From positions 1 through 19,074 of the forward strand of contig CALXSW010000221.1 of NCBI GenBank assembly GCA_944391255.1: a DNA stretch of 19,074 bases. The letters run 5' to 3'. Each line of letters begins with the position of its first letter. Within the stretch, counting starts at the first letter, position 1. Positions 1-8,027 of this stretch are shown one piece after another. The stretch comes from an uncultured Clostridia bacterium. Lineage in GTDB: Bacteria > Bacillota > Clostridia > UBA1381. A program made the position numbers and the translations under genes. The notes beneath the pieces were generated by a model that was not told where the DNA came from, made no database searches, and was given only the letters and a program-made list of their open reading frames with translations.

Positions 1-253
1 AATAATACCATATAAGACCCGCATGATCAGGGACGCGTATGACTGTTTCATATATACAGCTTTCCAATACACTGAACACATAAGCCATATCCGCTCTTGT
101 CTCATCTGATTTATCCGGCTTATAAACAAGTCTTACCGCTCTCGGGATATCAAGTCCCGCAATTGAAAGTCTAAGTCTGACATCGCTTCCGCATATTACG
201 GCGCCGTACGGCTTGCGGAAAAATCTCTGTCTTGAATTATGTTCGATCTGCAT
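1..253 (-). CDS. GH13 alpha-amylase-family enzyme, N-terminal part (runs off left edge)
   Basis: The reverse strand is open from an ATG at 253 to the left edge, 84 codons with no stop. The protein begins MQIEHNSRQRFFRKPYGAV, continues with a segment rich in beta-strand-like residues, and reaches GLIWYY at the edge. From memory this matches the N-terminal beta-sandwich that precedes the catalytic barrel in clostridial GH13 enzymes of the amylopullulanase/neopullulanase type, which hydrolyse alpha-1,4 or alpha-1,6 links in starch, glycogen or maltodextrins. The catalytic residues lie outside the window, so the exact activity cannot be told. A GAGGGG ribosome site sits 6 to 10 bases upstream and a good promoter is at 287-315. 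It is divergent from the operon starting at 458. An alpha-glucan enzyme fits the glycogen cluster about 5 kb away, although it is not in that operon. Confidence 0.72.
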   Translation of the reverse strand, partial: MQIEHNSRQRFFRKPYGAVICGSDVRLRLSIAGLDIPRAVRLVYKPDKSDETRADMAYVFSVLESCIYETVIRVPDHAGLIWYY

Positions 254-286
254 TTTTCTACCCCTCAATTTATTTTTAACTATAAT

Positions 287-315
287 ATTCTATCACATTA
301 TGCGCTTTTTTTCAA
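287..315 (-). promoter_or_regulatory. Sigma-70-type promoter for the partial GH13 gene
   Basis: On the reverse strand TTGAAA (315-310), a 17-base spacer and TAGAAT (292-287) form a good vegetative promoter. The predicted transcript start is near 280, giving a leader of about 27 bases. It is back to back with the plus-strand promoter at 325-353, with only 9 bases between the two -35 boxes, so one regulator could control both. Confidence 0.65.
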
Positions 316-324
316 GTATTATTA

Positions 325-353
325 TTGACCTTATTTCATGTTTATGATATAAT
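325..353 (+). promoter_or_regulatory. Sigma-70-type promoter for the HD protein-xer-asp23-recG operon
   Basis: TTGACC (325-330), a 17-base spacer and a perfect TATAAT (348-353) lie about 105 bases upstream of the first gene. The expected transcript start is near 360. No other plus-strand promoter of this quality was seen before recG, and the four genes downstream overlap one another, so this probably drives all of them. Confidence 0.75.
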
Positions 354-381
354 TGTAGCAGTTAAAAACGATATTTTATGT

Positions 382-399
382 TGATCGAGCGATCGATCA
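382..399 (+). other. Small hairpin in the 5' leader of the operon
   Basis: TGATCGA (382-388) and TCGATCA (393-399) are perfect inverted repeats of 7 bases around a GCGA loop, which fits the GNRA tetraloop class. It lies about 20 bases after the predicted transcript start, in the leader of the HD-protein operon. It could be an mRNA-stabilising stem or a dimeric operator. No T-run follows, so it is not a terminator. Confidence 0.4.
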
Positions 400-457
400 T
401 CATTATTTTATTAAATCGACACATTTTGACGGTCTTTGCGAAAGGAGGTGGCTATAT

Positions 458-1780
458 ATGTATATACAGATACCAGACGATATATCATCTATTATGGATA
501 AAATACGCGCTGCGGGATCTACAGCGTATCTGTACGGCGATGCCGTGCGCGACTGTATCCTCGGCAAAACGCCAACCGAATATAAAATAGCCACCAATGC
601 CAGGCCAGATGAGATAAAAGCACTGTTTACGCGAACAATAGACACATCTGCTCAGTCAGGAGCTGTCACAGTTATTATAGGCAAGTCAGGTTACGAGGTA
701 ATAACATTCAAAAAGGATACGCAAAACGGCATGGTTTTTTCTGACGATCCGCGCGATGAATGTCTGCGCGCCGATTTTACGATAAACGCTATGCTCTTTG
801 ACCGATTTGAAGGACTTACCGACTACTTTGGAGGTCAGCGCGATATACAGCTGCACCTTATAAGATGCATCGGCCATCCCGAACGCCGGTTCGGCGAGGA
901 CCCTATAATGATGCTCAGAGCCGTAAGACTCAAGGCGACTCTTAACTTCAGGATAGACCGCTTTACAGAAAAAATAATAAAAAAATGCGCTGTAATGATA
1001 AAAAAAGTAAATCCTGTGCGCATAGCAGACGAGCTGAACAAAATACTGCTTTCGGATAATCCCGGCTGCATAAGAGATCTGCACAGGCTTGGACTTTTGA
1101 CTCATATTATGCCGCAGCTTGAAGCATGCTTTGGCGAGCCGCAAAAAAACAAGTATCATATATATGATGTAGGCGAGCATATAATGCATACGATAGAAAA
1201 CACTCCTAATGATCACACGCTGCGCTGGGCGGCACTGCTGCATGATATAGGCAAGCCATGCTGTCCTTCGACCGATCCGAACGGAACGATACACTTTTAC
1301 GGTCACCACCGCGAAAGCAGACGTATCGCTATGGATATTCTGCACAGGTTTAAAATGGATCCGCAGTCTATTCATGATATAGCGCTGCTTGTGGAAAACC
1401 ACGACTACAGAGTTGATCCGAACTACACATCGGTAAAGCGAATGATGTCTAAAACAGGAGAGGAGCTTTTTGAAAAGCTTTTGCTGCTGCAAAAAGCTGA
1501 TAATATGTCAAAAAATCCTAAACACTATCCTGAAAAGCGAAACAGGATAAACAGCGCTCTCGCGCTCTATAAAGAGATCATCGCGACAAAACAGCCGTAT
1601 AAAATATCAGATCTCGCCGTAAACTCGTCTGATCTCTTAAAGCTCGGCTACAGACAGGGCAGGGAAATAAGCGACACGCTTAGATCACTTCTTGACGAGG
1701 TCATAATAAAGCCGGAGCTTAACACGCGCGTATATCTTATGAACCGCGCCACAGAAATGAGAAAAAGGAAACGTTTATGA
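458..1780 (+). CDS. CCA-adding-enzyme/poly(A)-polymerase-family protein with HD domain; nucleotidyltransferase motifs degenerate
   Basis: A protein of 440 residues with the full layout of a class II tRNA nucleotidyltransferase: an N-terminal head (about 20-160), neck and body helices (about 160-230) and a C-terminal HD domain (about 235-330). The family adds CCA or poly(A) to RNA 3' ends. Here the head deviates at conserved sites. Motif A, usually GGxVRD, reads G27-D28-A-V-R-D. The catalytic DxD is E41-Y-K43. Motif B RRD is R104-A-D106. The base-reading EDxxR is E147-D148-P-I-M151. The HD ligands look intact: H241, H262-D263, H283/H284, H315-D316. I infer that nucleotidyl transfer is lost or strongly altered while HD hydrolase or RNA-binding activity may remain. 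The start is firm: AAAGGAGGTGG lies just before ATG 458. The stop overlaps the next gene by 4 bases (ATGA). It is unbroken and so not an evident pseudogene. Family is sure; activity is not. Confidence 0.85.
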   Translation: MYIQIPDDISSIMDKIRAAGSTAYLYGDAVRDCILGKTPTEYKIATNARPDEIKALFTRTIDTSAQSGAVTVIIGKSGYEVITFKKDTQNGMVFSDDPRDECLRADFTINAMLFDRFEGLTDYFGGQRDIQLHLIRCIGHPERRFGEDPIMMLRAVRLKATLNFRIDRFTEKIIKKCAVMIKKVNPVRIADELNKILLSDNPGCIRDLHRLGLLTHIMPQLEACFGEPQKNKYHIYDVGEHIMHTIENTPNDHTLRWAALLHDIGKPCCPSTDPNGTIHFYGHHRESRRIAMDILHRFKMDPQSIHDIALLVENHDYRVDPNYTSVKRMMSKTGEELFEKLLLLQKADNMSKNPKHYPEKRNRINSALALYKEIIATKQPYKISDLAVNSSDLLKLGYRQGREISDTLRSLLDEVIIKPELNTRVYLMNRATEMRKRKRL

Positions 1781-2850
1781 GCAAATATATTGATCTTACA
1801 AAAATACTTACGCAGCTCCCCGACTTCGTTTTTGAATACATAGAAGTCGCGTACAACGGAGAAAGCGTAAATACACAGATCGGCTACAGCATAGATATAA
1901 AGACTTTTCTTATGTATCTGAAACGATTCAAATTCAAGGATATAGAAAGTCTTGAGCAGTTTGAGCCGCGCCACATGAACGAGGTCACTCTGCGTGATCT
2001 AAACGGATTTAAGGCATATCTTCAGGAATACGAAACAGAATATGTAAACGCGGCCGGCAGAACGATCAAACGCATACGTCGGAATAATGAGTACGGCATA
2101 AACAGAAAGCTGTCGGGAATACGGGGGCTTTTTCTGTTTCTGTATAAAAATGATTATATAGATCACAACATAACAGATAAGCTCGATTTCAAGAAGCTGC
2201 ACCAGAAGATGAAAAAGCCGCTTACGACGCAGGACACAGTGAAGCTTATAGATGTGCTGTATAACGGCGAAAACTATTATACCGGGCGATTGAGAGCGTC
2301 TTATCTCAACAGAAAACAGCGTGATATAGCGCTTATCACGGCATACCTCGGCACAGGCTGCCGCGTAAATGAGCTGCTCGCTCTCAATGTGAACGATGTG
2401 GATTTTGAAACATCGTCATTCATAGTTACGCGCAAAGGCGGAGATCAGCAGGAGATATTTATGCCGATCCAGGTCGAAAATGAAATGGCGGCATATATGG
2501 AGGAACGCCTCGCCATGGAAAACGTCAAGGACAAAGACGCGCTTTTTATAAGCCGCAACGGCAAGCGCCTTCTTCCGCAGTCAGTCGAAAAAAATCTTAA
2601 ATCTTACTGTATCACAGCCGGCATAACCGATCCCGACAAAATGCATCCACACGCTCTGAGGCGAACATTCGCGTGCAATATGATAGCGGACGGCGTAGAT
2701 ATAAAGATGGTTGCGGAGCTTATGGGGCATAAGAATATAGAAGTCACACACAGATATTATACACAGTACGCGTCACAGCAGAAAAAGCAGGTGATGAGAA
2801 ATTTTGATATCATCGGGAAGGAGGAGTCTGATGATGACAGAAAACAATAA
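1777..2850 (+). CDS. Tyrosine recombinase, Xer-like (XerS-sized)
   Basis: A protein of 357 residues with a complete tyrosine-recombinase active site: R196 in GCRVNEL, K220 in the beta-hairpin TRKGGD, H292 and R295 in HALR, H318 in LMGHKN and the nucleophile at Y327 (Y328 is adjacent). Residues 1-140 form the N-terminal SAM-like DNA-binding domain. It cuts and rejoins DNA through a 3'-phosphotyrosyl link. At 357 residues it is longer than XerC or XerD (about 300) and close to streptococcal XerS; the region before the catalytic arginine (SYLNRKQRDIALI) also recalls XerS. There is no phage or element gene beside it, and it sits in a housekeeping operon (ATG overlapping the previous stop as ATGA, AAAGG upstream), so chromosome-dimer resolution is likelier than mobile-element integration. 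That role is inference; no dif site was identified. Confidence 0.85.
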   Translation: MSKYIDLTKILTQLPDFVFEYIEVAYNGESVNTQIGYSIDIKTFLMYLKRFKFKDIESLEQFEPRHMNEVTLRDLNGFKAYLQEYETEYVNAAGRTIKRIRRNNEYGINRKLSGIRGLFLFLYKNDYIDHNITDKLDFKKLHQKMKKPLTTQDTVKLIDVLYNGENYYTGRLRASYLNRKQRDIALITAYLGTGCRVNELLALNVNDVDFETSSFIVTRKGGDQQEIFMPIQVENEMAAYMEERLAMENVKDKDALFISRNGKRLLPQSVEKNLKSYCITAGITDPDKMHPHALRRTFACNMIADGVDIKMVAELMGHKNIEVTHRYYTQYASQQKKQVMRNFDIIGKEESDDDRKQ

Positions 2851-3190
2851 AATACCCGGAAAACTGACAGTATCGTCAAAAGCAGCGCGCGATCTTATAA
2901 AGCATATAACGCTGAATTTTGACGGAGTCGCATCGCTTGCGGCACCGTCAAAAAAAGATGAGCTTGCGCATATGATCCGCGGCGGACTTAACGAGGGCGG
3001 AATATATATAACAAAGACGAAAAAAGGACTTGCGGCGGATATATATATACTTATCAAATACGGAGCAGAGGCAAAGACTCTGCGCGATGCTCTCGCGTCT
3101 GAGATCCAAAGCGAGCTAAAAAAATATCTTCATATGACAATATCAAAAATAACAGTTCATGTCAGAGGAGCGGCTATTGATGGGGCTTGA
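2831..3190 (+). CDS. Asp23/Gls24-family (YloU-like) small protein
   Basis: A small protein of 119 residues. The pattern GKLTVSSKAARDLI, then FDGVASLAAPS, a short strand GGIYITKTKKG, then AADIYILIKYGAEAKTL and a final SKITVHVRG is that of the Asp23/Gls24 envelope-stress family. Members have no known enzyme activity; in Firmicutes some attach to the membrane through a partner and affect envelope homeostasis, and the YloU subgroup sits near fatty-acid kinase genes. No membrane segment is visible. AAGGAGGAG (2818-2826) sets the start at ATG 2831 or the adjacent ATG 2834; an earlier in-frame ATG at 2804 lies upstream of that site and is rejected. It overlaps the recombinase by 20 bases and recG by 11, so it is translationally coupled to both. 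The usual fakA/yloV partner is not next to it. Confidence 0.8.
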   Translation: MMTENNKIPGKLTVSSKAARDLIKHITLNFDGVASLAAPSKKDELAHMIRGGLNEGGIYITKTKKGLAADIYILIKYGAEAKTLRDALASEIQSELKKYLHMTISKITVHVRGAAIDGA

Positions 3191-5210
3191 AAAATCTATA
3201 CAGTTTCTTAAAGGAGTCGGCGAAAAACGCGCCGCTCTTTTTGCTAAAAAGGATATTTATACTGTTGAGGATCTGCTGTATTTCTTTCCGCGTTCACACG
3301 AGGACAGGTCACAGACAAAGCCGATAGGGGAGTGCATGGACGGCGAAACGGTATGCATCACGGGCAAAATATACCGTCCTCCTCTTGACACATATGTGCG
3401 CCGCGGAATGATGGTTACGAATATGTCCGTTTTTGACGATACGGGAATGATAAATATAGTGTGGTACAACAACAAATATGTGAAAAACAATTTCAAAGAA
3501 GGGGAGAGCTACTCATTTTTTGGCAAGGTGTCGCGCTCACGTCAGGGACGGCTGCAGCTTTCCTCACCGACATACGAAAGAGCTGACGCCGGAAGATTTA
3601 CCGGCAAGATCGTACCGATATATCCGCTCACAAAAAATTTATCTCAGAAAACTGTTCAGACCACAATGGAGCTTGCGCTTAAAGAGGCGGGCACAATACC
3701 GGAGTATCTGCCGGAGCATATACGGCGCAGTTACAAGCTCGCAGAAATAAACTTTGCAATGCGAAACATTCATTTTCCAAAGGATTTCGAAAGCTACAAC
3801 ATAGCGAGAGAGCGGTTTGTTTTTGAAGAGCTTCTCGTTTTGCAGCTCGCCTTATTTGGCAGACACGAAAAGAAAGCCGAAACAGCAGGCATTATTTTTA
3901 ACGATGTAAAATGCATCCGCGATTTTTCAGAAAAGCTGCCGTTCGATCTTACGAACGCGCAGAAAAGAACGATCAACGAGATATGCCGCGACTGCATGAG
4001 CGGCGGCTGTATGAACAGGCTTATACAGGGTGATGTCGGATCAGGTAAAACGGCTGTAGCGGCGGCGGCGATATATATGGCTGTAAAAAATGGATATCAG
4101 GCGGCGATGATGGCTCCGACGGAAATACTCGCGTCACAGCATGCCGATTCGCTGAGCGTCATGTTCGCTGAGCTTGATATAAATGTCGTTCTGCTAACAG
4201 GTAGTATGCGCGCAAAAGCAAAAAGGGAAACACTCGCAAAAATTGCCGACGGAAGCGCCGATGTTGTAATAGGAACTCATGCTTTGATAGAGGAAGGAGT
4301 TATATTTAATAATCTTGGATTTGTAGTCGCTGATGAACAGCACCGTTTCGGGGTAGAACAGCGCGCAAAGCTGCAGGCAAAGGGTAATGATCCGCATATG
4401 CTTATTATGTCCGCAACACCTATACCAAGGACGCTCGCGCTTATCCTATACGGCGACCTTGACATATCGATAATAGACGAGCTGCCACCGGGCAGAAAGC
4501 CGGTAAAGACATATGCTGTAGGCGAAAATATGCGCGGCAGGATATATGATTTTGTCCATAAAAACATATCGGAGGGAATGCAGGCGTACGTCGTATGTCC
4601 TCTTGTCGCCGAAACGGAAAACAGCGATCTTGAAAACGCCGTTGAACTGTCGGAAAAGCTCGCAAGCTCATACCCAGATATAAAAGTCGGGCTTATGCAC
4701 GGAAAGATGAAAGCAAAGGACAAGGACGAAATAATGACGAGCTTTGCTTCAGGTGAAACTCAGCTCCTCGTTTCAACGACCGTCATAGAAGTAGGCGTGA
4801 ACGTTCCAAACTCAAACATAATGGTGATAGAAAACGCCGAGAGATTCGGTCTTTCACAGCTGCATCAGCTGCGCGGACGAGTAGGACGAGGCGGAGATCA
4901 GGCGCACTGTATCTTGATAACAGACGCGAAAAACGATATCACTAAAAAACGAATGGAAACGATGTGCATATCAAATGACGGATTTTATATAAGCGAGCAG
5001 GATCTGAAATTAAGAGGTCCGGGCGACTTTTTTGGAACGCGTCAGCACGGTCTTCCCGAAATGAAGATAGCAAATCTTTTCGAGGACAGAGATATACTGA
5101 AGCTCTCAAACGAGGCGGCGCGTCAGATCATGAATGAAGGCATCGACTCGTACCCTCTGCTGTCATCACGCTGTCAAAAGCTTCTCGCAAAGGAAATCAT
5201 AATGAATTAA
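3180..5210 (+). CDS. recG: ATP-dependent DNA helicase RecG
   Basis: A protein of 676 residues, normal for RecG, the superfamily 2 motor that remodels stalled replication forks and Holliday junctions. Residues 1-60 carry the KGVGEKRA helix-hairpin-like start and 60-160 the OB-fold wedge domain. The helicase core shows Walker A GDVGSGKT (284-291), motif II DEQH (385-388), motif III MSATPIPRTLAL, motif V TTVIEVGVNVPN and motif VI QLHQLRGRVGRG, then the RecG-specific DLKLRGPGDFFGTRQHG near the C-terminus. All key residues are present. I chose ATG 3180 (MGLEKSIQFLKGVG), which matches the family start and has AGAGGAG upstream; an in-frame ATG at 3159 would add 7 residues. It is the last gene of the operon and faces glgP across a hairpin terminator. 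Confidence 0.96.
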   Translation: MGLEKSIQFLKGVGEKRAALFAKKDIYTVEDLLYFFPRSHEDRSQTKPIGECMDGETVCITGKIYRPPLDTYVRRGMMVTNMSVFDDTGMINIVWYNNKYVKNNFKEGESYSFFGKVSRSRQGRLQLSSPTYERADAGRFTGKIVPIYPLTKNLSQKTVQTTMELALKEAGTIPEYLPEHIRRSYKLAEINFAMRNIHFPKDFESYNIARERFVFEELLVLQLALFGRHEKKAETAGIIFNDVKCIRDFSEKLPFDLTNAQKRTINEICRDCMSGGCMNRLIQGDVGSGKTAVAAAAIYMAVKNGYQAAMMAPTEILASQHADSLSVMFAELDINVVLLTGSMRAKAKRETLAKIADGSADVVIGTHALIEEGVIFNNLGFVVADEQHRFGVEQRAKLQAKGNDPHMLIMSATPIPRTLALILYGDLDISIIDELPPGRKPVKTYAVGENMRGRIYDFVHKNISEGMQAYVVCPLVAETENSDLENAVELSEKLASSYPDIKVGLMHGKMKAKDKDEIMTSFASGETQLLVSTTVIEVGVNVPNSNIMVIENAERFGLSQLHQLRGRVGRGGDQAHCILITDAKNDITKKRMETMCISNDGFYISEQDLKLRGPGDFFGTRQHGLPEMKIANLFEDRDILKLSNEAARQIMNEGIDSYPLLSSRCQKLLAKEIIMN

Positions 5211-5282
5211 AAAGATGCTTTAACGAATTTTTAAGTAAATATTTCATATGATACCTATGATATTCTTTCAACTCCATAGCGC

Positions 5283-5301
5283 GGGCGGATATTATCCGCC
5301 C
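5283..5301. repeat. GC-rich palindrome, possible dispersed intergenic repeat
   Basis: GGGCGGATA and TATCCGCCC are perfect 9-base arms around a single T. The palindrome is embedded in a block (about 5281-5309) ending CCTACGAC. It stands out as GC-rich in an AT-rich gap. From memory, short palindromes of this form flanked by CTACG are scattered between genes in several gut Clostridia, but one copy cannot prove that here. It lies between the recG stop and the shared terminator. Confidence 0.45.
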
Positions 5302-5332
5302 CTACGACACCAATATTTGAAATAAAGCCTAA

Positions 5333-5362
5333 AAATACCCGCAGCAAACGCTGCGGGTATTT
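5333..5362. terminator. Intrinsic terminator between convergent recG and glgP
   Basis: AAATACCCGCAGC (5333-5345) and GCTGCGGGTATTT (5350-5362) pair over 13 bases with an AAAC loop. On the reverse strand the stem runs into a five-T tract (5335-5331), so it suits the end of glgP best. On the plus strand a shorter TTTCT follows the stem. It probably serves both genes. Confidence 0.85.
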
Positions 5363-5368
5363 CTCTAA

Positions 5369-7846
5369 TTATTTAATTGGCGTAAGATGCCAAATCTTTT
5401 CGTTATATTCCTTTATAGTTCTATCGCTTGAGAAGAATCCTGACATTGCAGTATTCATTATCTGCTTTGCGATAAACTTCTTTCTGTCCTTATAATCTTC
5501 TGAGATCTGCTCGTGTGTCTGCATATAGCTTTCAAAGTCACGGAGAACCATATATGTGTCAGGTGTGCCGTAATCACCGAATACGAGCGTGTTGTAAAGA
5601 TCCATAAACAGATTTGTGTTGCCCGGAACGATGCTTCCGTCAACAAGCTGCTCCAATGCGCGTCTTAATGCCGCGTTTGTAGCGTATATGTTCTTTACCT
5701 CGTCACTGCCTGCCATGCGTGTTCTTGCTGCAACCTCTTCACTGCGCAAACCGAAGATATATATATTATCCTCGCCTACCTGCTCATACATTTCAACGTT
5801 CGCGCCGTCCATCGTTCCGATCGTTACAGCGCCGTTAAGCATGAACTTCATGTTTCCTGTACCTGAAGCCTCTTTACCGGCTGTTGAGATCTGTTCTGAA
5901 ATATCAGCTGCCGTTACGAGCTTTTCAGCTATAGAAACACCGTAGTTCTCTATAAATACTACCTTTATCTTGTTGTCGATCCTTGCATCGTTATTGATAA
6001 GCTCTCCTACTGAGTTGATAAGCTTGATTATAAGCTTAGCTCTCTTATAACCAGGAGCCGCCTTAGCGCCGAAGATATATGTCTTAGGAACATAGTTTGC
6101 AGCGTATGCCGGATCTGCAAGAAGTCTGTTGTACTCCGCGAGAATATGAAGGACATTCATCATCTGTCTCTTATATTCGTGCAGTCTCTTACACTGTATA
6201 TCAAAAATAGAATCAGGATCTACCTTTATTCCGTTATGCTCAAGAATGTAATCAGCCACCATCTTCTTGTTTGCGCGCTTTATATCGTCAAACTTCTTCT
6301 GGAAAGCGGCGTCATTAGCATATTTTGCAAGCTCTGAAAGTCTGTCTGCATCCTTAAGCCAGCCTTCACCGATAGTTTCATCGATAAGCTTTGTCAAAGC
6401 CGGATTACAGTTAGCTATCCATCTTCTGAATGTTATACCATTTGTGATAGCGTGGAATCTATCCTTATCCATCATATAGTAATCATGGAATATATCCGCC
6501 TTGAGGATATCTGTATGGAGCTTTGAAACGCCGTTTACTGCGAAACAAGTAGCAAGACATGTGTTAGCCATTGAAACCTGACCGTTTGCAAGAATAGCCA
6601 TCCACTCGTGCTTACCCTTATCGCCAGGATAGAACGCTTCAACCTTTTCCATAAGTCTTCTGTTCATCTCTTCAAGGATCATATAAAGTCTTGGTATGAT
6701 TCTCTTGAACATATCCTGAGGCCACTTCTCAAGCGCCTCGCTCATTACTGTATGGTTTGTATAAGCGAATACCTTTGTAACTATATCCCAGGCTTCTTCC
6801 CAGCCAAGGCTCTTTTCGTCCATGAGAATACGCATCATCTCCGGAATAGCAATAGTCGGGTGAGTGTCATTAATATGGATAACTACCTTTTCAGGGAGCA
6901 TATCCCAGTTGGCACCGTTTCTCATCTCAAATTCTTTTAAGATCCACTGCAATGTAGATGATACAAGGAAATACTGCTGCTGAAGTCTCAGCTGCTTACC
7001 TTCGATATGATTATCTTCCGGATACAATACATTTGAAATTACTTCCGCAAGATGCTTTTCTTCAACAACCTGTGTATAATCGCCGCGATTAAATGACTGC
7101 ATATCGAACTCTGAGGCTGATTTAGCTCCCCACAGTCTGAGCTTGTTGATCACCTTTGAATCGTAGCCTACAAGCGGTACATCATAAGGAACTGCCAATA
7201 CCTTTCTCTCATTTTCATACGCGATCTTCATCTGACCGTTTTCCCAATATGTGTGAACATCTCCGCCAAAGCAAACAGTTACCGCCTCTTCTGGGCGTGC
7301 AACCTCCCATGCATTTCCGTGTTCAAGCCATGTATCAGGAAGCTCAGTCTGATAACCATCAACTATCTTCTGTCTGAACAAGCCGTATTCATATCTAAGT
7401 GTACATCCATAAGCCGGCAGATCAAGCGTTGTCAGCGAGTCAATAAAACAAGCTGCAAGACGACCAAGACCACCATTACCAAGGCCTGCGTCATTTTCAA
7501 GCTCCGCAACCTCCTGGAGTGAATAACCCAGATCCTTAAGCACTACCTCGTAGTCCTCTGTCTGCATAAGATTAAGAATATTTGTGCAAAGAAGTCTACC
7601 CATCAAAAACTCAAATGAAAGATAATAGAGTTTCTTTGAACCTTCCTCCTTTACTTCCTTATGCGACACAGCCCACTTTTCCATGATCCTGTCACGTACA
7701 GTCATAGCGCACGCGGCATATACCATATGAGGTGTTGCTTCATCAAGCACCTTACCGAAATGACGGTTTATTTTGCCGATAATATCGTTTTTCAGTGCTT
7801 CCTGCTTAGCTGTAAGCTTTGCAGTTTTTACAGTTTTTGCTGCCAT
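5369..7846 (-). CDS. glgP: Glycogen/starch/maltodextrin phosphorylase
   Basis: A protein of 825 residues, full length for the GT35 alpha-glucan phosphorylases. It releases glucose 1-phosphate from non-reducing ends of glycogen or maltodextrin using pyridoxal phosphate. Seen in order: YYLSFEFLMGRLL near residue 80, LGNGGLGRLAACFIDS near 120-140, VIHINDTHPTIAIPE mid-protein, KRLHEYKRQ near 540, and EASGTGNMKFML, in which K667 is the expected Schiff-base lysine. The N-terminus (MAAKTVKTAKLTAK) carries a short basic stretch before the family core. Start ATG 7846 has AGGAGAG upstream. It lies 181 bases downstream of glgA; that gap holds hairpins but no convincing promoter, so it is probably read from the glgA promoter with partial attenuation. 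Confidence 0.96.
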   Translation of the reverse strand: MAAKTVKTAKLTAKQEALKNDIIGKINRHFGKVLDEATPHMVYAACAMTVRDRIMEKWAVSHKEVKEEGSKKLYYLSFEFLMGRLLCTNILNLMQTEDYEVVLKDLGYSLQEVAELENDAGLGNGGLGRLAACFIDSLTTLDLPAYGCTLRYEYGLFRQKIVDGYQTELPDTWLEHGNAWEVARPEEAVTVCFGGDVHTYWENGQMKIAYENERKVLAVPYDVPLVGYDSKVINKLRLWGAKSASEFDMQSFNRGDYTQVVEEKHLAEVISNVLYPEDNHIEGKQLRLQQQYFLVSSTLQWILKEFEMRNGANWDMLPEKVVIHINDTHPTIAIPEMMRILMDEKSLGWEEAWDIVTKVFAYTNHTVMSEALEKWPQDMFKRIIPRLYMILEEMNRRLMEKVEAFYPGDKGKHEWMAILANGQVSMANTCLATCFAVNGVSKLHTDILKADIFHDYYMMDKDRFHAITNGITFRRWIANCNPALTKLIDETIGEGWLKDADRLSELAKYANDAAFQKKFDDIKRANKKMVADYILEHNGIKVDPDSIFDIQCKRLHEYKRQMMNVLHILAEYNRLLADPAYAANYVPKTYIFGAKAAPGYKRAKLIIKLINSVGELINNDARIDNKIKVVFIENYGVSIAEKLVTAADISEQISTAGKEASGTGNMKFMLNGAVTIGTMDGANVEMYEQVGEDNIYIFGLRSEEVAARTRMAGSDEVKNIYATNAALRRALEQLVDGSIVPGNTNLFMDLYNTLVFGDYGTPDTYMVLRDFESYMQTHEQISEDYKDRKKFIAKQIMNTAMSGFFSSDRTIKEYNEKIWHLTPIK

Positions 7847-7893
7847 ATTAATACTCTCCTCACTTCCACCCTATTTTTATTAGGATTGATTTT

Positions 7894-7997
7894 ACCGGTA
7901 TTGACCGGTTTTATCTATAAGGCATCGGTCATGACTTTTGACCATGTCCGATGTCTGAATATTTCTTTTGAGCATATCCCGGTATTTTATGCCGGGA
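7894..7997 (-). other. Cluster of three hairpins in the glgA-glgP gap
   Basis: The gap 7847-8027 holds three inverted repeats. TCCCGG...CCGGGA (7977-7997) extends to 9 pairs with one G-U. CATCGG...CCGATG (7923-7953) continues with TCATG-type pairing after one mismatch. Two ACCGGT copies (7894-7899 and 7904-7909) form a short stem. None is followed by a clean T-run on the reverse strand, so they are not strong terminators. They may mark mRNA processing or differential stability between glgA and glgP. Confidence 0.4.
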
Positions 7998-8027
7998 CAC
8001 GTTCAAAAGTATATAAAACAGCGATCA

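Noticed and set aside
686..1492. Long antisense frame (268 codons) opposite the HD-protein gene
   Set aside because: Shadow of a strongly supported gene; composition is Tyr/Arg-rich with no recognisable domain.
458..1780. Calling the CCA-like gene a pseudogene
   Set aside because: The frame is complete, it has a strong ribosome site and promoter, and the HD motifs are intact; the changes look like divergence, not decay.
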